DNA of 64,000 bases from the NCBI GenBank assembly GCA_013375455.1, contig JABXJT010000016.1, positions 16,856 to 80,855 of the forward strand, written 5' to 3'. The notes beneath the pieces are model-generated. The model saw nothing but the letters and a program-made list of their open reading frames with translations. It was not told the origin of the DNA and searched no databases. Source of the stretch: Candidatus Helarchaeota archaeon. Lineage in GTDB: Archaea; Asgardarchaeota; Lokiarchaeia; Helarchaeales; HEL-GB-A. This document shows, piece after piece, positions 18,574 through 27,049 of the stretch. Position numbers and translations under genes: made by a program. The first letter of the stretch is position 1. The number at the start of each line of letters is the position of its first letter.

Positions 18574-19923
18574 CTAATAATTTAATGGAGAGGTCTTCAT
18601 AAATTCACGGAGAAGGATGGTTGCATAGCACCCTTTGTTGAGAGAAAAATTAAATTCAACATAATAATCCTGAGAGTCCTTTGATGGTTTTTCTAGTGAC
18701 ACGGAGAAATCCTTTGGTTTGAAGAGAATTGGACGATAAGTAACCTTAAGGTGTAATTTTTTGTTTGAAGATGTGTTAAAAAGAGATAAATCAATTTTTT
18801 CTTCATTGAATAACCGAGTAATGTAATCAGCTAGGGGATGGCGAGAGAAATTCAAGTCATAACCAAAAAGTGGAGCCATTATAAGGGCTTTTCCCTTAGA
18901 AATCGCCTCCTTTAAAGAACTAATATTATTAGATTTAACTTCATAAATAACTCTCGTCGGGAGAGAGTATTGATCTAAAATGGCAACAAAATCTCCTTCA
19001 AGAGGTTGATCTAGGGAGAGGTTAGCTGCAATTCGCGCATTTAATAAATTGTTGAATAAATAGGATTGATAAGCATGAATAAACAGGAGGAAAAAACGAA
19101 AGGGAAATATTTTCTTGAAAATTTTTTCGAATTTAAAATCCTTATTCTTGAGGTAGTGTATGATTTTATTCTCATAAAAATGTGATTTTGGAAAAATTAG
19201 ATTGCAATGAGGCCAAGAATCCTTTAAAGTGGTTCTAATCTCTTGAATTTCCTTATCTTCTTGTGGGAAAACTTCCGTTAAATAGATTTTGAGTGCAGTT
19301 TCGAAATCGTCAGAAAGCAAGGCGCGACCCATTCTATGCGAAATAGGGCGGAGAGCACCAAATCGCTGCGGACCATAATAATTGGGAAGTTGGGAAGTGA
19401 GAATTTGATGTGCAACATTTTTAATATTCTTTTGAATTTCATCAATAGATCCACTAATTTGACGCAGGATGATTTCGAAATGGTTCCCGTTGAGACCTCC
19501 TAATTTAATATGCTTCCCAGGTTGAATTCGATTTAAATACATTCCTTTCTTATGAAAGTTTATTAGATTTTGTATGTCACCGCCTGAAATGGAGATTTGT
19601 TGAACTGTGATAGCTCGCTTATCCTTCAACCCGGCAAATCCTATGTTTTTGAAGGGGATCTGAAGGTAAGCGGCAAGTTGGTGGATTAATGCCATTGTTT
19701 CGAGGTTATGCTTTTCGAGAATTAAAGTATATGTGTAATGATTTCTTGGCAGATTGGCTAAATTTAGATCAGTTTTATCAAGCTTCTTTAATACATTTCC
19801 ATCAGGAGCTATCTCTTCGACAATAAAATCTTCGATTTTTGTTCGTAGTTTTCCTCCAATTCCGGGAATATGGGTTAAAAAAGTTTTAATCCCAATTTCC
19901 TTTTCAATGCGGTGAGCTTCCAT
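18574..19923 (-). CDS. truD: tRNA pseudouridine(13) synthase
   Basis: TruD-family enzyme converting U13 (in archaea often other sites as well) of tRNA to pseudouridine. The catalytic aspartate lies in FAGLKDKRAITVQ near residue 101, and the neighbouring NHYTYTLILEKHN and the FGALRPISHRMG segments are hallmarks of the family. The insertion domain and C-terminal NKGCYATILLREFMK are complete, so the 449-residue protein is full length. It is followed in transcription by no close gene; the CBS-domain gene upstream on the same strand is 32 bases away and may share the transcript. Confidence 0.93.
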   Translation of the reverse strand: MEAHRIEKEIGIKTFLTHIPGIGGKLRTKIEDFIVEEIAPDGNVLKKLDKTDLNLANLPRNHYTYTLILEKHNLETMALIHQLAAYLQIPFKNIGFAGLKDKRAITVQQISISGGDIQNLINFHKKGMYLNRIQPGKHIKLGGLNGNHFEIILRQISGSIDEIQKNIKNVAHQILTSQLPNYYGPQRFGALRPISHRMGRALLSDDFETALKIYLTEVFPQEDKEIQEIRTTLKDSWPHCNLIFPKSHFYENKIIHYLKNKDFKFEKIFKKIFPFRFFLLFIHAYQSYLFNNLLNARIAANLSLDQPLEGDFVAILDQYSLPTRVIYEVKSNNISSLKEAISKGKALIMAPLFGYDLNFSRHPLADYITRLFNEEKIDLSLFNTSSNKKLHLKVTYRPILFKPKDFSVSLEKPSKDSQDYYVEFNFSLNKGCYATILLREFMKTSPLNY

Positions 19924-19955
19924 TCGAAACTCATTCCAAGTACCCTTGTTTTCAA

Positions 19956-20366
19956 TTAAATCTTCGGGTCTGAGGAAATTGTCTGATAGACCGCTTTGAG
20001 AATGGAGTCTGGCTCAATTATCCCAACTAATTTCCCGTTATCGATCACGGGTAATCGTTCAATGCGATGACTTAACATTAACCCGAGTAATTCTTTAATT
20101 GAAACATCAGGTGAAACGGTAATAGGATTTTTCGTCATTAAATTCTCAACGGTCATGCCAGCTATGCTTGTACGAAATCTCGATAGCATCATATCACGCT
20201 GTGTCACAATGCCGACCAATTTATCGGTTTCATATTGCAAAATAGGAACGCCTCCGAGTGATTTTCGCACCATCAGAAGGTCAACGGCAGCCACTTTTTC
20301 ATCCGGGCGCACGGACGTGATTTTGGTTTTCATAAGATCCCGTGCTTTTAAGTCAGACATAGACAT
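19956..20366 (-). CDS. Two-CBS-domain protein
   Basis: A 136-residue protein made of a single Bateman pair. Each CBS repeat is recognisable: VRPDEKVAAVDLLM...GGVPILQYETDKLVGIVTQRD and VSPDVSIKELLGLML...ERLPVIDNGKLVGIIEPDS. Such stand-alone pairs bind adenine nucleotides (AMP, ATP, SAM) and act as energy sensors through unknown partners. The N-terminal DLKARDLMKTKI is typical. Located just upstream of truD on the same strand and divergent from pth2. Confidence 0.9.
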   Translation of the reverse strand: MSMSDLKARDLMKTKITSVRPDEKVAAVDLLMVRKSLGGVPILQYETDKLVGIVTQRDMMLSRFRTSIAGMTVENLMTKNPITVSPDVSIKELLGLMLSHRIERLPVIDNGKLVGIIEPDSILKAVYQTISSDPKI

Positions 20367-20460
20367 TTTTCATTCTCCCAACTTTCATTATTCGTTAATA
20401 ATAACTTTTTATAATAAATATAGTTTTTTTATTTGAGTGAATTTTTTGAGTGGTTATTCT

Positions 20461-20823
20461 ATGTTTAAATTCAAGCAAGTTTTAGTCATTCGCAAGGATT
20501 TAGGAATGACATGTGGTAAAATATCGGCACAGGTAGCTCATGCCGCAGTATCACTTTATGAGCAGGCAAAGAAAACGCGGAAATTCAAAAAATGGTTGAA
20601 TAAATGGATTAACGAAGGCCAAAAGAAAGTCGTCGTTAAAGCCTCCGGTGAAAATGAATTGATCAATCTTTATGAGAAGGCGAAGAGGCTTGATCTGCCC
20701 GTAATACTAATTCAGGATAGGGGGTTAACAGAAATTCCACCCGGAACGACTACCACCTTGGGAATAGGCCCCGCTCCAGAGGCAGAAATTGACAAAGTTA
20801 CAAAGAATTTACCATTATTGTAA
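20461..20823 (+). CDS. pth2: Peptidyl-tRNA hydrolase, archaeal/eukaryotic type
   Basis: Pth2 releases tRNA from prematurely dropped peptidyl-tRNAs. The family signature is intact: KQVLVIRKDLGMTCGKISAQ at the N-terminus with the catalytic Lys/His region AQVAHAAVSLYE, then KVVVKASGENEL, and the C-terminal GTTTTLGIGPAPEAEID. At 120 residues the length is exact. I chose the ATG at 20461, the usual Pth2 start; the frame itself opens 24 bases earlier at an ATG. Single-gene transcription seems likely because the next gene runs in the opposite direction. Confidence 0.95.
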   Translation: MFKFKQVLVIRKDLGMTCGKISAQVAHAAVSLYEQAKKTRKFKKWLNKWINEGQKKVVVKASGENELINLYEKAKRLDLPVILIQDRGLTEIPPGTTTTLGIGPAPEAEIDKVTKNLPLL

Positions 20824-20862
20824 AAACAGATGATGAAAATTTTTCATGATTGGAACAGGATT

Positions 20863-21366
20863 TTATTCAAAAGCAATACGAATGCGCTCGTTTGTTAAGA
20901 GATAGATTATTTCTTCAATTACTTCAGGCTCTGCAGGAAGGCGATCGCCCCATTTTAACCGAGCCTTCGATTCGACCTCACCCGTCGGAAGATAAATTTT
21001 ATTCATTCCGAGCAACGTGGCCGGTACTATAAGATCTTCTATGGTTTTTTTAAGGTCAGAAATTCTTTCGATGATCCGAATATTTTTCCCTAATTTTTCT
21101 TGAAATAATTTAATGAGCTTGCCACGTGGTCCAATAAACGATGAAATTTCGCCCTTCCCAACAAGAACGATTAGAACATCTCCAACCTCAATTGTTTTGT
21201 AAAAATTAGCATTCTTTAACGCAGAGAAACGCCCCTCTAATTCCATTAAATAGTTAGCGAGATTTATGTCTAGCTGCGTGATTTCGCCTTCATCTAATTT
21301 CGTTTGACACGAGTTACACAAGACAGCCGTTTTCGCACAGATCTTGCATATTGGCATTGTACGCAT
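20863..21366 (-). CDS. KH-domain protein with N-terminal zinc finger (NusA-like)
   Basis: The N-terminus has a CKIC...CNSC zinc knuckle (residues 7-19). The middle has a strand-rich segment (GDVLIVLVGKG), then the GPRG loop of a type-II KH domain (ISSFIGPRGKLIKLFQEKLG). This is the archaeal family often labelled NusA-like, proposed to bind RNA in translation or transcription. The C-terminal third (about 50 residues) has KARLKWGDRLPAEPEVIEEI. A start three codons later (MPICKIC) would also be reasonable. The gene converges with pth2. Confidence 0.8.
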   Translation of the reverse strand: MRTMPICKICAKTAVLCNSCQTKLDEGEITQLDINLANYLMELEGRFSALKNANFYKTIEVGDVLIVLVGKGEISSFIGPRGKLIKLFQEKLGKNIRIIERISDLKKTIEDLIVPATLLGMNKIYLPTGEVESKARLKWGDRLPAEPEVIEEIIYLLTNERIRIAFE

Positions 21367-21575
21367 TGGGACACCATTCTATCCGAGATTAACTCGCCTT
21401 TTTATGGAGGAGACTATCCAAAGTCTCATTAGCTTCTCGAAAATAGGTTTAGTTCCTTAGAGCAAATAATTAATGTCTTTTATTAATTATAAAAAGGACA
21501 CCTATTACAAAACTGATTTTAATTCAAAAAAGTTTTTCTTTAATCTTTTTTAGAGTATTTTAAAAAGATTCATGA

Positions 21576-22106
21576 TTGGGAGTATTGAAGAAAATGGAAC
21601 TTCCTGAAAGAAAAAGTCATACCCTTGTAAGAGCGATGTTGTCATTTAATGAGAATTTGACTGAATTAATGACAAAACATAAATCAATTTCAGATGAAAT
21701 ATTAGATTTGACCTCTAGCTTATTAGAGTCTGATCAAGAAAAAATAGAGATAGCTCAAGCGTTGGAGGATCTTGAGTATGACATGGAAAACAATATTTTA
21801 TTAAATTTGGAGATGGGATTTGAAACTTTAGAGGGATTTGAAATCAATTTGATTGAGATTGATTCATATCTCCCAATCATTAAAGATGAACAAGAATTGC
21901 TAAAAGATTTAAAATTATCGGCGAAGAACCTCGTGAAAACCATTTCAATGACGGATGATACTCTCCATAAGCAAGAACAAAATAATTTAACCTATCTTCA
22001 TGAGTCTTATAAGAAACTAAGGGATAAAACTCAAAATAATTTAAATGAGATTTCGGAAATATTGACGAAACAGATTCAGAAAGTTAAAAAGATGGAAAAT
22101 ATTTAA
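21576..22106 (+). CDS. Hypothetical coiled-coil protein, 176 aa
   Basis: Nearly the whole sequence is predicted helical by its pattern: Glu, Lys, Leu and Ile in heptad-like spacing with no Gly or Pro in long stretches, and no membrane segment. No family is recognised. Length and composition suggest an antiparallel helical bundle. The frame opens at a TTG (21576), with an ATG six codons later (21594). It is convergent with the downstream GTPase-zinc ribbon gene (21 bp between stops). A TATA-like stretch ATTAATTATAAAAAGG lies about 80 bases upstream. Confidence 0.55.
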   Translation: MGVLKKMELPERKSHTLVRAMLSFNENLTELMTKHKSISDEILDLTSSLLESDQEKIEIAQALEDLEYDMENNILLNLEMGFETLEGFEINLIEIDSYLPIIKDEQELLKDLKLSAKNLVKTISMTDDTLHKQEQNNLTYLHESYKKLRDKTQNNLNEISEILTKQIQKVKKMENI

Positions 22107-22126
22107 CAAGATTTATTTTAAAATTC

Positions 22127-23014
22127 TTAACGTTCCCCAGAAAGATAATTCCCGCATTTTGGACAGCGGATGTTTCCAACTCTTGAGACCCGATAGCGCT
22201 GATTACAATATGCACAGTACATGTATACTGCAGCTTCTTGGGTCGCTTTACTTTCCTGCTGTCTTAACATTTGAATTATGAGTTGTGTCTGCTCTTCGAT
22301 CCACTTTTTCCCTTCTTGATATTCTATCTCTTTTGCATAATAATAGGCTTCTTTTAATAGCTTGAGCGCTTCCTCATAATTGGCTTTATTTATGTATCCA
22401 TATGCTTGCTCCGCCAAGGCCATGTATTTCTCGATGTATTGTTTATGTTTTTGGGCTTCCGGGTCAATTTCTTCTTGCACAACCTGGCCTTCTTCTATCA
22501 TTACAAGCGTGGATGATAATTTTTCAAAGATAGTATTTACACTTAGACCAGATTTTGCAGAAGATTCAAAATAGGGAAGTTTTTGGTTAGCCGCAATTTT
22601 TTCTATTTCAGAATGGGCAACTTCGCGGTCAGGGAGGTCTGATTTATTACCTACTAAAATTACAGGTATTGATACGCAGTTATTTGAGACTTCAGTGAAC
22701 CATCGGCTTAGATTTTCATAACTTTTCCGACTAGTCAAATCAAAAACGATGAGTCCACCAACGGCACCCTTGTAATATAAAGGTCTGACGTAGGAGAAAC
22801 GTTCTTGCCCGCCCGTGTCCCAAATTTGAAGTTTAACATTCCGTGTCTCCCCATTGATGGGTACCTTTATGGTTTTAATTGAAAAATCGACGCCGATCGT
22901 CATTTTATAGTCGTCTCTAAATACACCTTCGGCAAAACGAACTGTCAGCGCGGTCTTGCCAACGCCTCCGTCGCCCACGACAACTATTTTGAATAGATAA
23001 TCGAATTCGCTCAA
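22127..23014 (-). CDS. Ras/Rab-like small GTPase fused to helical hairpin and zinc ribbon
   Basis: Residues 1-175 are a complete Ras-superfamily G domain: G1 GDGGVGKT (14-21), G2 Thr in MTIGVDF (39), G3 WDTGGQERF (65-73), G4 NKSD and G5 SAK. Unlike Rab, G3 has a Gly in place of Ala (DTGGQ), as in Arf-type and many archaeal GTPases. A helical region (about 190-258) follows, then a C-terminal zinc ribbon CAYC...CPKC (267-287). There is no CAAX-type cysteine for lipidation. The G domain is most similar to eukaryotic Rab and is typical of Asgard genomes, whereas the zinc ribbon tail could bind RNA, DNA or protein. Confidence 0.88.
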   Translation of the reverse strand: MSEFDYLFKIVVVGDGGVGKTALTVRFAEGVFRDDYKMTIGVDFSIKTIKVPINGETRNVKLQIWDTGGQERFSYVRPLYYKGAVGGLIVFDLTSRKSYENLSRWFTEVSNNCVSIPVILVGNKSDLPDREVAHSEIEKIAANQKLPYFESSAKSGLSVNTIFEKLSSTLVMIEEGQVVQEEIDPEAQKHKQYIEKYMALAEQAYGYINKANYEEALKLLKEAYYYAKEIEYQEGKKWIEEQTQLIIQMLRQQESKATQEAAVYMYCAYCNQRYRVSRVGNIRCPKCGNYLSGER

Positions 23015-23233
23015 GTTCTATCCCAAATTGTAGTAAGATTACAGTCTTTATTGAATTGTCAAGGATACTTTATAAATTATATTTTAAATGAAATAATTTT
23101 TCCCTATAAAATTTTGCTTTCTGAAAAATGAAAGTAATTCTTAGGTGTGTAGAATTTGTTTCTTTTATAGGTAAGTATTTAGTTCTAAATGCTTAGAAAT
23201 CTTGTTGAGTGAAACATTTCGGATTGTGCAGCG

Positions 23234-25495
23234 ATGGACTTTTTTCAGCATCCATTATTAAAGCAAAATGCTCTTGAAAGGAGGTTATATCAAGAAACAA
23301 TTCTGGGCACCTGTAATAACATAAATAGTCTGATAATTCTCCCTACAGGATTAGGAAAGACCATAATTGCCCTATTGATTGCAGTAAGTCGATTAAATAA
23401 ATATTCAAATTCAAAAATAATTTTCTGTGCACCCACAAAACCGTTAGTGTCGCAACATTACCATACCTTCAAATCAGTACTCGTGTCTGATGAGGGGCTT
23501 GAAATGCTTACGGGTTCAATCGCACCAGAAAAGAGAGGAGCGCTCTTTACAGATGCAAAGATATTATTTTACACTCCTCAAACGCTCCAAAATGATATTA
23601 TCACTGGGATAGCAAAGCTAGCCGATGTGAGTTTGATAATTTTTGATGAAGCACATAGGGCGGTAGGTGAATATGCATACAACTTTATTGCGGATCAATA
23701 CGTGAAAACAGCAAATCACCCGCTCATCCTGGGAATGACGGCATCTCCGGGTGCGACAAGAGAGAAAATTGATGCAGTATTGGAAAATTTATTTATTAAA
23801 AATATTGAAATTCGCACTGAAAAAAGTCCTGATGTGATTAATTACGTGCAACCAATTGAGATGAAGTGGCAGAGAATTGAATTACCGTTGGAATTTCGTG
23901 AGATTAAGCAATTAATAGAAAGCAAGTATAAGGACATCCTCAAATATCTTAAAACCTATAATTATCTCGATTCCTATGATATCTCAAGAGTGACGAAACA
24001 AAATCTTTTATCTGCCCAAACGAGAATCCGGAAGGCATTAACTGCATCAAGTAGTCCAACAGCGGACGATTATGAATTAGTGGCTAATGCCGCGATGGCC
24101 ATTCGCTTTTCTTATATGCTAGAACTCTTAGGAACGCAGGGCTTAAATTCGTTATTATCATACCTGGAAAAGATTATAAAGACGGCTTCCGGGAAAAGGT
24201 CCTCACGCGTGCTTAGAGAATTAGTACAGTCACCTTTTTTTATTGAATTAAAAAATAAAGTAAGTTTGTTGTTGGAAAAGGGGATGGATCACCCAAAATA
24301 TGGAGCACTTCAAAAATATTTGCAAAATCAATTTAAGAAGAATAAAACTTCGCGAGTAATAGTATTCACGCAATATAGGGTCACGGCTCAGCTAGTGACT
24401 GATAAATTAGAAGAGATTGGTGATCTGAAACCAATTCGATTCGTTGGACAGCAATCTAAACCAGGCGATAAAGGACTAGGGCAAAAGCGTCAATTAGAAA
24501 TTTTAGAACAGTTTAAAGAGGGGATATATAATGTTTTAGTGGCAACCTCAGTTGCCGAAGAAGGATTAGACATAGCTGAATGCGACCTTGTCATTTTTTA
24601 TGATGTGGTACCCAGCGAAATTCGATACGTGCAGAGAAAAGGGCGAACGGGACGAAAACGGCCAGGGGAGGTATTTATTTTGATGGCACGCGGAACAAGA
24701 GATGAGGGATATTATTGGGCAGCTCAGCGCAAGCAACGAGAAATGTACCGGATTTTAAATGACTTACAGGAATTGGCACGCAAGAAATATCGGCGCATTG
24801 ACAGTGGCCAAACTCAAATTGAGAAATTTGTTCCAAAGAAAAAAGTGGATTTTGAAATAATAGTTGACCACCGAGAATCTTCATCCTCTTTAGTAAAAGA
24901 TTTAGTAACGGAGGGCTTCAAAATAAAACTTGCACAATTGCCTGTAGCTGATTACCGTTTAGGAACTCGGGTTTTAATTGAAAGAAAGACGTGCCAAGAT
25001 TTTTCTAAATCTATAATTGATGGGCGCCTCTTCAAAGAAATTAAAGAATTAAAGCAAAATAGCACGCATTCGTTGCTGCTAATTGAAGGAGAGGATTTAT
25101 ATACTGTGAGTACATTGAAACCGGAAGCTATTCGTGCAGCATGTGTGAGTATTATGCTGGATTTTAACATTCCAATAATATTTACGAAAGATGGAAAAGA
25201 ATCAGCGAGGTTTTTCAGAACTATAGCAAGAAGAGAGATGGAAAAAGAAAAGGGAAAGAAAGTCGTTCCAACGAGATTTGAAAAAGCGCCACAAAAAACT
25301 TCTGAGATTCAAGAATTTGTAGTTGCAGGTCTTCCAGGTATTGATACCATCCGCGCGAGAAAATTGTTGCATAAATTGAAGACCATTGAAAATGTTTTCA
25401 CTGCCGAAGAAGAAGAATTGCAAGATGTTGAGGGGATCGGAAAAAAATTGGCGGAGCGAATACGAAAAATTATCGGTGCGAAGTATAAACCGTGA
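23234..25495 (+). CDS. hef: Hef-type fusion of SF2 helicase and XPF-family nuclease
   Basis: Archaeal Hef processes stalled replication forks and is related to FANCM/XPF. The N-terminal helicase has PTGLGKT (37-43), DEAH (138-141), and the C-terminal RecA lobe motif QRKGRTGRKRPG. The C-terminal part is an ERCC4-type nuclease: VDHRES (about 542) and the catalytic IERKTCQDF (about 581), then two helix-hairpin-helix elements (VAGLPGID... and VEGIGKKLAERI). All motifs look intact. It stands alone on the forward strand, following an A+T-rich promoter region. Confidence 0.95.
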   Translation: MDFFQHPLLKQNALERRLYQETILGTCNNINSLIILPTGLGKTIIALLIAVSRLNKYSNSKIIFCAPTKPLVSQHYHTFKSVLVSDEGLEMLTGSIAPEKRGALFTDAKILFYTPQTLQNDIITGIAKLADVSLIIFDEAHRAVGEYAYNFIADQYVKTANHPLILGMTASPGATREKIDAVLENLFIKNIEIRTEKSPDVINYVQPIEMKWQRIELPLEFREIKQLIESKYKDILKYLKTYNYLDSYDISRVTKQNLLSAQTRIRKALTASSSPTADDYELVANAAMAIRFSYMLELLGTQGLNSLLSYLEKIIKTASGKRSSRVLRELVQSPFFIELKNKVSLLLEKGMDHPKYGALQKYLQNQFKKNKTSRVIVFTQYRVTAQLVTDKLEEIGDLKPIRFVGQQSKPGDKGLGQKRQLEILEQFKEGIYNVLVATSVAEEGLDIAECDLVIFYDVVPSEIRYVQRKGRTGRKRPGEVFILMARGTRDEGYYWAAQRKQREMYRILNDLQELARKKYRRIDSGQTQIEKFVPKKKVDFEIIVDHRESSSSLVKDLVTEGFKIKLAQLPVADYRLGTRVLIERKTCQDFSKSIIDGRLFKEIKELKQNSTHSLLLIEGEDLYTVSTLKPEAIRAACVSIMLDFNIPIIFTKDGKESARFFRTIARREMEKEKGKKVVPTRFEKAPQKTSEIQEFVVAGLPGIDTIRARKLLHKLKTIENVFTAEEEELQDVEGIGKKLAERIRKIIGAKYKP

Positions 25496-25618
25496 CTTTT
25501 ATATCTGATCATCCTTCAAACCCGTGGCAGTCAAATAAGATTACTTTTAAAAGCAATCCTTTATAACTCTAAAGAGAACAGGTTAATTTTACTTCAAGAA
25601 ATAGAAAGTTGGTTTTCA

Positions 25619-25888
25619 GTGCCGAAATCTAAGAAAAAAGCAAAAAAAGAGGAGCCCCAGGTTTGTTCTATTTGTGAGAGGGAGCTCTCCTCGGAAGAAT
25701 TCTGTAAATACCACGAACATGCATATCAAAATTTAATGGAAAACTATGAAGATTGGCAGGAAGCTTATGGAGAATTAACTTTCTTAGAATATTTACAAAA
25801 GATAATTGAGAATCCGGCAACAGGAGTTTGGGCTAAAGACGTAGCAGAAGTGTTATTAAAACAAGAAGATTCAAAAAAAGGAAAATAA
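25619..25888 (+). CDS. Small zinc-finger protein, 89 aa
   Basis: The N-terminus is very basic (SKKKAKKE). It is followed by CSICERELSSEEFCKYHEHA, a CxxC-x9-C-x2-H-like set that could hold a zinc ion. The rest is helical (LTFLEYLQKIIENP). Starts at a GTG at 25619; no ATG is available. It follows hef by about 120 bases and could be in the same transcript. Small proteins with this layout are common in Asgard and other archaea; the function is unknown. Confidence 0.6.
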   Translation: MPKSKKKAKKEEPQVCSICERELSSEEFCKYHEHAYQNLMENYEDWQEAYGELTFLEYLQKIIENPATGVWAKDVAEVLLKQEDSKKGK

Positions 25889-25909
25889 GGAATGCAGAAT
25901 CGATTTTTT

Positions 25910-27049
25910 TTAGAGTAAATCGACAATCAAGCTATGGATGTCGGTTAGGCCCACGTTCTCGATTCCTTCAATACCGTTTGATAAATTATCGAAGCATGCA
26001 GGACAAGCTGTGATGATCTCTTCAGCTTCATTATCGATATAGACTTTGACCACGTTTCTTGATATAGTTGTTGCAACATCAGGGAAAGTTACTTTGCATA
26101 AACCGCCGCCACCACAACAATAGGCATCTGCCTTTTCACGTTCGAGTTCAATTAGCTCTAACCCTGGAATGGCTTGAAGAATCGTTCGAGGGGCTTCATA
26201 AACGCCGCTATGTCGCGCTAAATCGCAGGGATCTTGAAACACAACTTTCTTCTTATGTTCTTTATCTATCGTTAGTTTACCTTCTTTAATGAGGTCCGCA
26301 ATTATTTCAGTAGAGTGGAGAACTTCAAACGGTAATTCTTTGTCAAGTTTCTTGTACTCTTCTTTCCACGCGAGATAACACCCAGGACATATTGCTACAA
26401 TTTTCTTAACTCCTAATTCCTTCATTTTCTCGATATTATGCTTCATGATTTCCTCGACTTTCTCATTTTTAATACCCATTAGGAAATAAGGAGCGCCACA
26501 ACACCATTCGTCTTCGCCCAACACCGTGAAATCCACTCCCGCTTTCTCAAATATTAGAACCAAAGACTCTGGGATGTTATAAAGTGATCCTTTAAAGGAT
26601 TCTTGGCATCCAACGAAGAGCGCGATCTCTGCTTCTTTTTTAATTTTATCCTTAATTTTATCTTCAATATCTTCGGTCCAGCTCATCCTATCCTCGTTTT
26701 CTAGCATGAAGATGTTTTTATTTTCCATGATACTGTCTAGCAACTTGGTGATCGCTTCTGGGCCTCCACCTTGCTCGATGATATATTGTCTCGTGGCCTT
26801 AATTGTTTCGAGAACCTTTGCACCAGATGGACACGTGTTCTCACAAAGACCACAAAGTACACACGAGAAAAAAGCTTCAATAGTCTTTTTGGTTATCCCC
26901 ATCTTATTCAAGTAAAGTTCCCCGGCTAGAGTGACTTTTACTCTTGGAGAAAGCGATTCTAGGAGATTTGTTCGAAAAACCGTGCATTGCTGTCGGCATG
27001 TCCCGCAGACATTGCAGAGATAATAGTATTTGATCATATCTTTGCTCAT
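25910..27049 (-). CDS. GlcF/HdrD-like iron-sulfur subunit (CCG domains)
   Basis: Two N-terminal 4Fe-4S motifs (CNVCGTCRQQC and CVLCGLCENTCPSG) are followed by two CCG domains, shown by EWCCGAPYFLMG and DAYCCGGGGLCK with CPGC and CPAC partners. This is the electron-transfer subunit that works with an FAD oxidase such as GlcD or a D-lactate dehydrogenase. It overlaps the FAD-oxidase gene upstream by four bases, so translation is coupled. The pair would oxidise a 2-hydroxyacid (lactate or glycolate) and pass electrons onward, possibly to the quinone pool, to heterodisulfide or to ferredoxin; the acceptor is not identifiable. Confidence 0.85.
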   Translation of the reverse strand: MSKDMIKYYYLCNVCGTCRQQCTVFRTNLLESLSPRVKVTLAGELYLNKMGITKKTIEAFFSCVLCGLCENTCPSGAKVLETIKATRQYIIEQGGGPEAITKLLDSIMENKNIFMLENEDRMSWTEDIEDKIKDKIKKEAEIALFVGCQESFKGSLYNIPESLVLIFEKAGVDFTVLGEDEWCCGAPYFLMGIKNEKVEEIMKHNIEKMKELGVKKIVAICPGCYLAWKEEYKKLDKELPFEVLHSTEIIADLIKEGKLTIDKEHKKKVVFQDPCDLARHSGVYEAPRTILQAIPGLELIELEREKADAYCCGGGGLCKVTFPDVATTISRNVVKVYIDNEAEEIITACPACFDNLSNGIEGIENVGLTDIHSLIVDLL

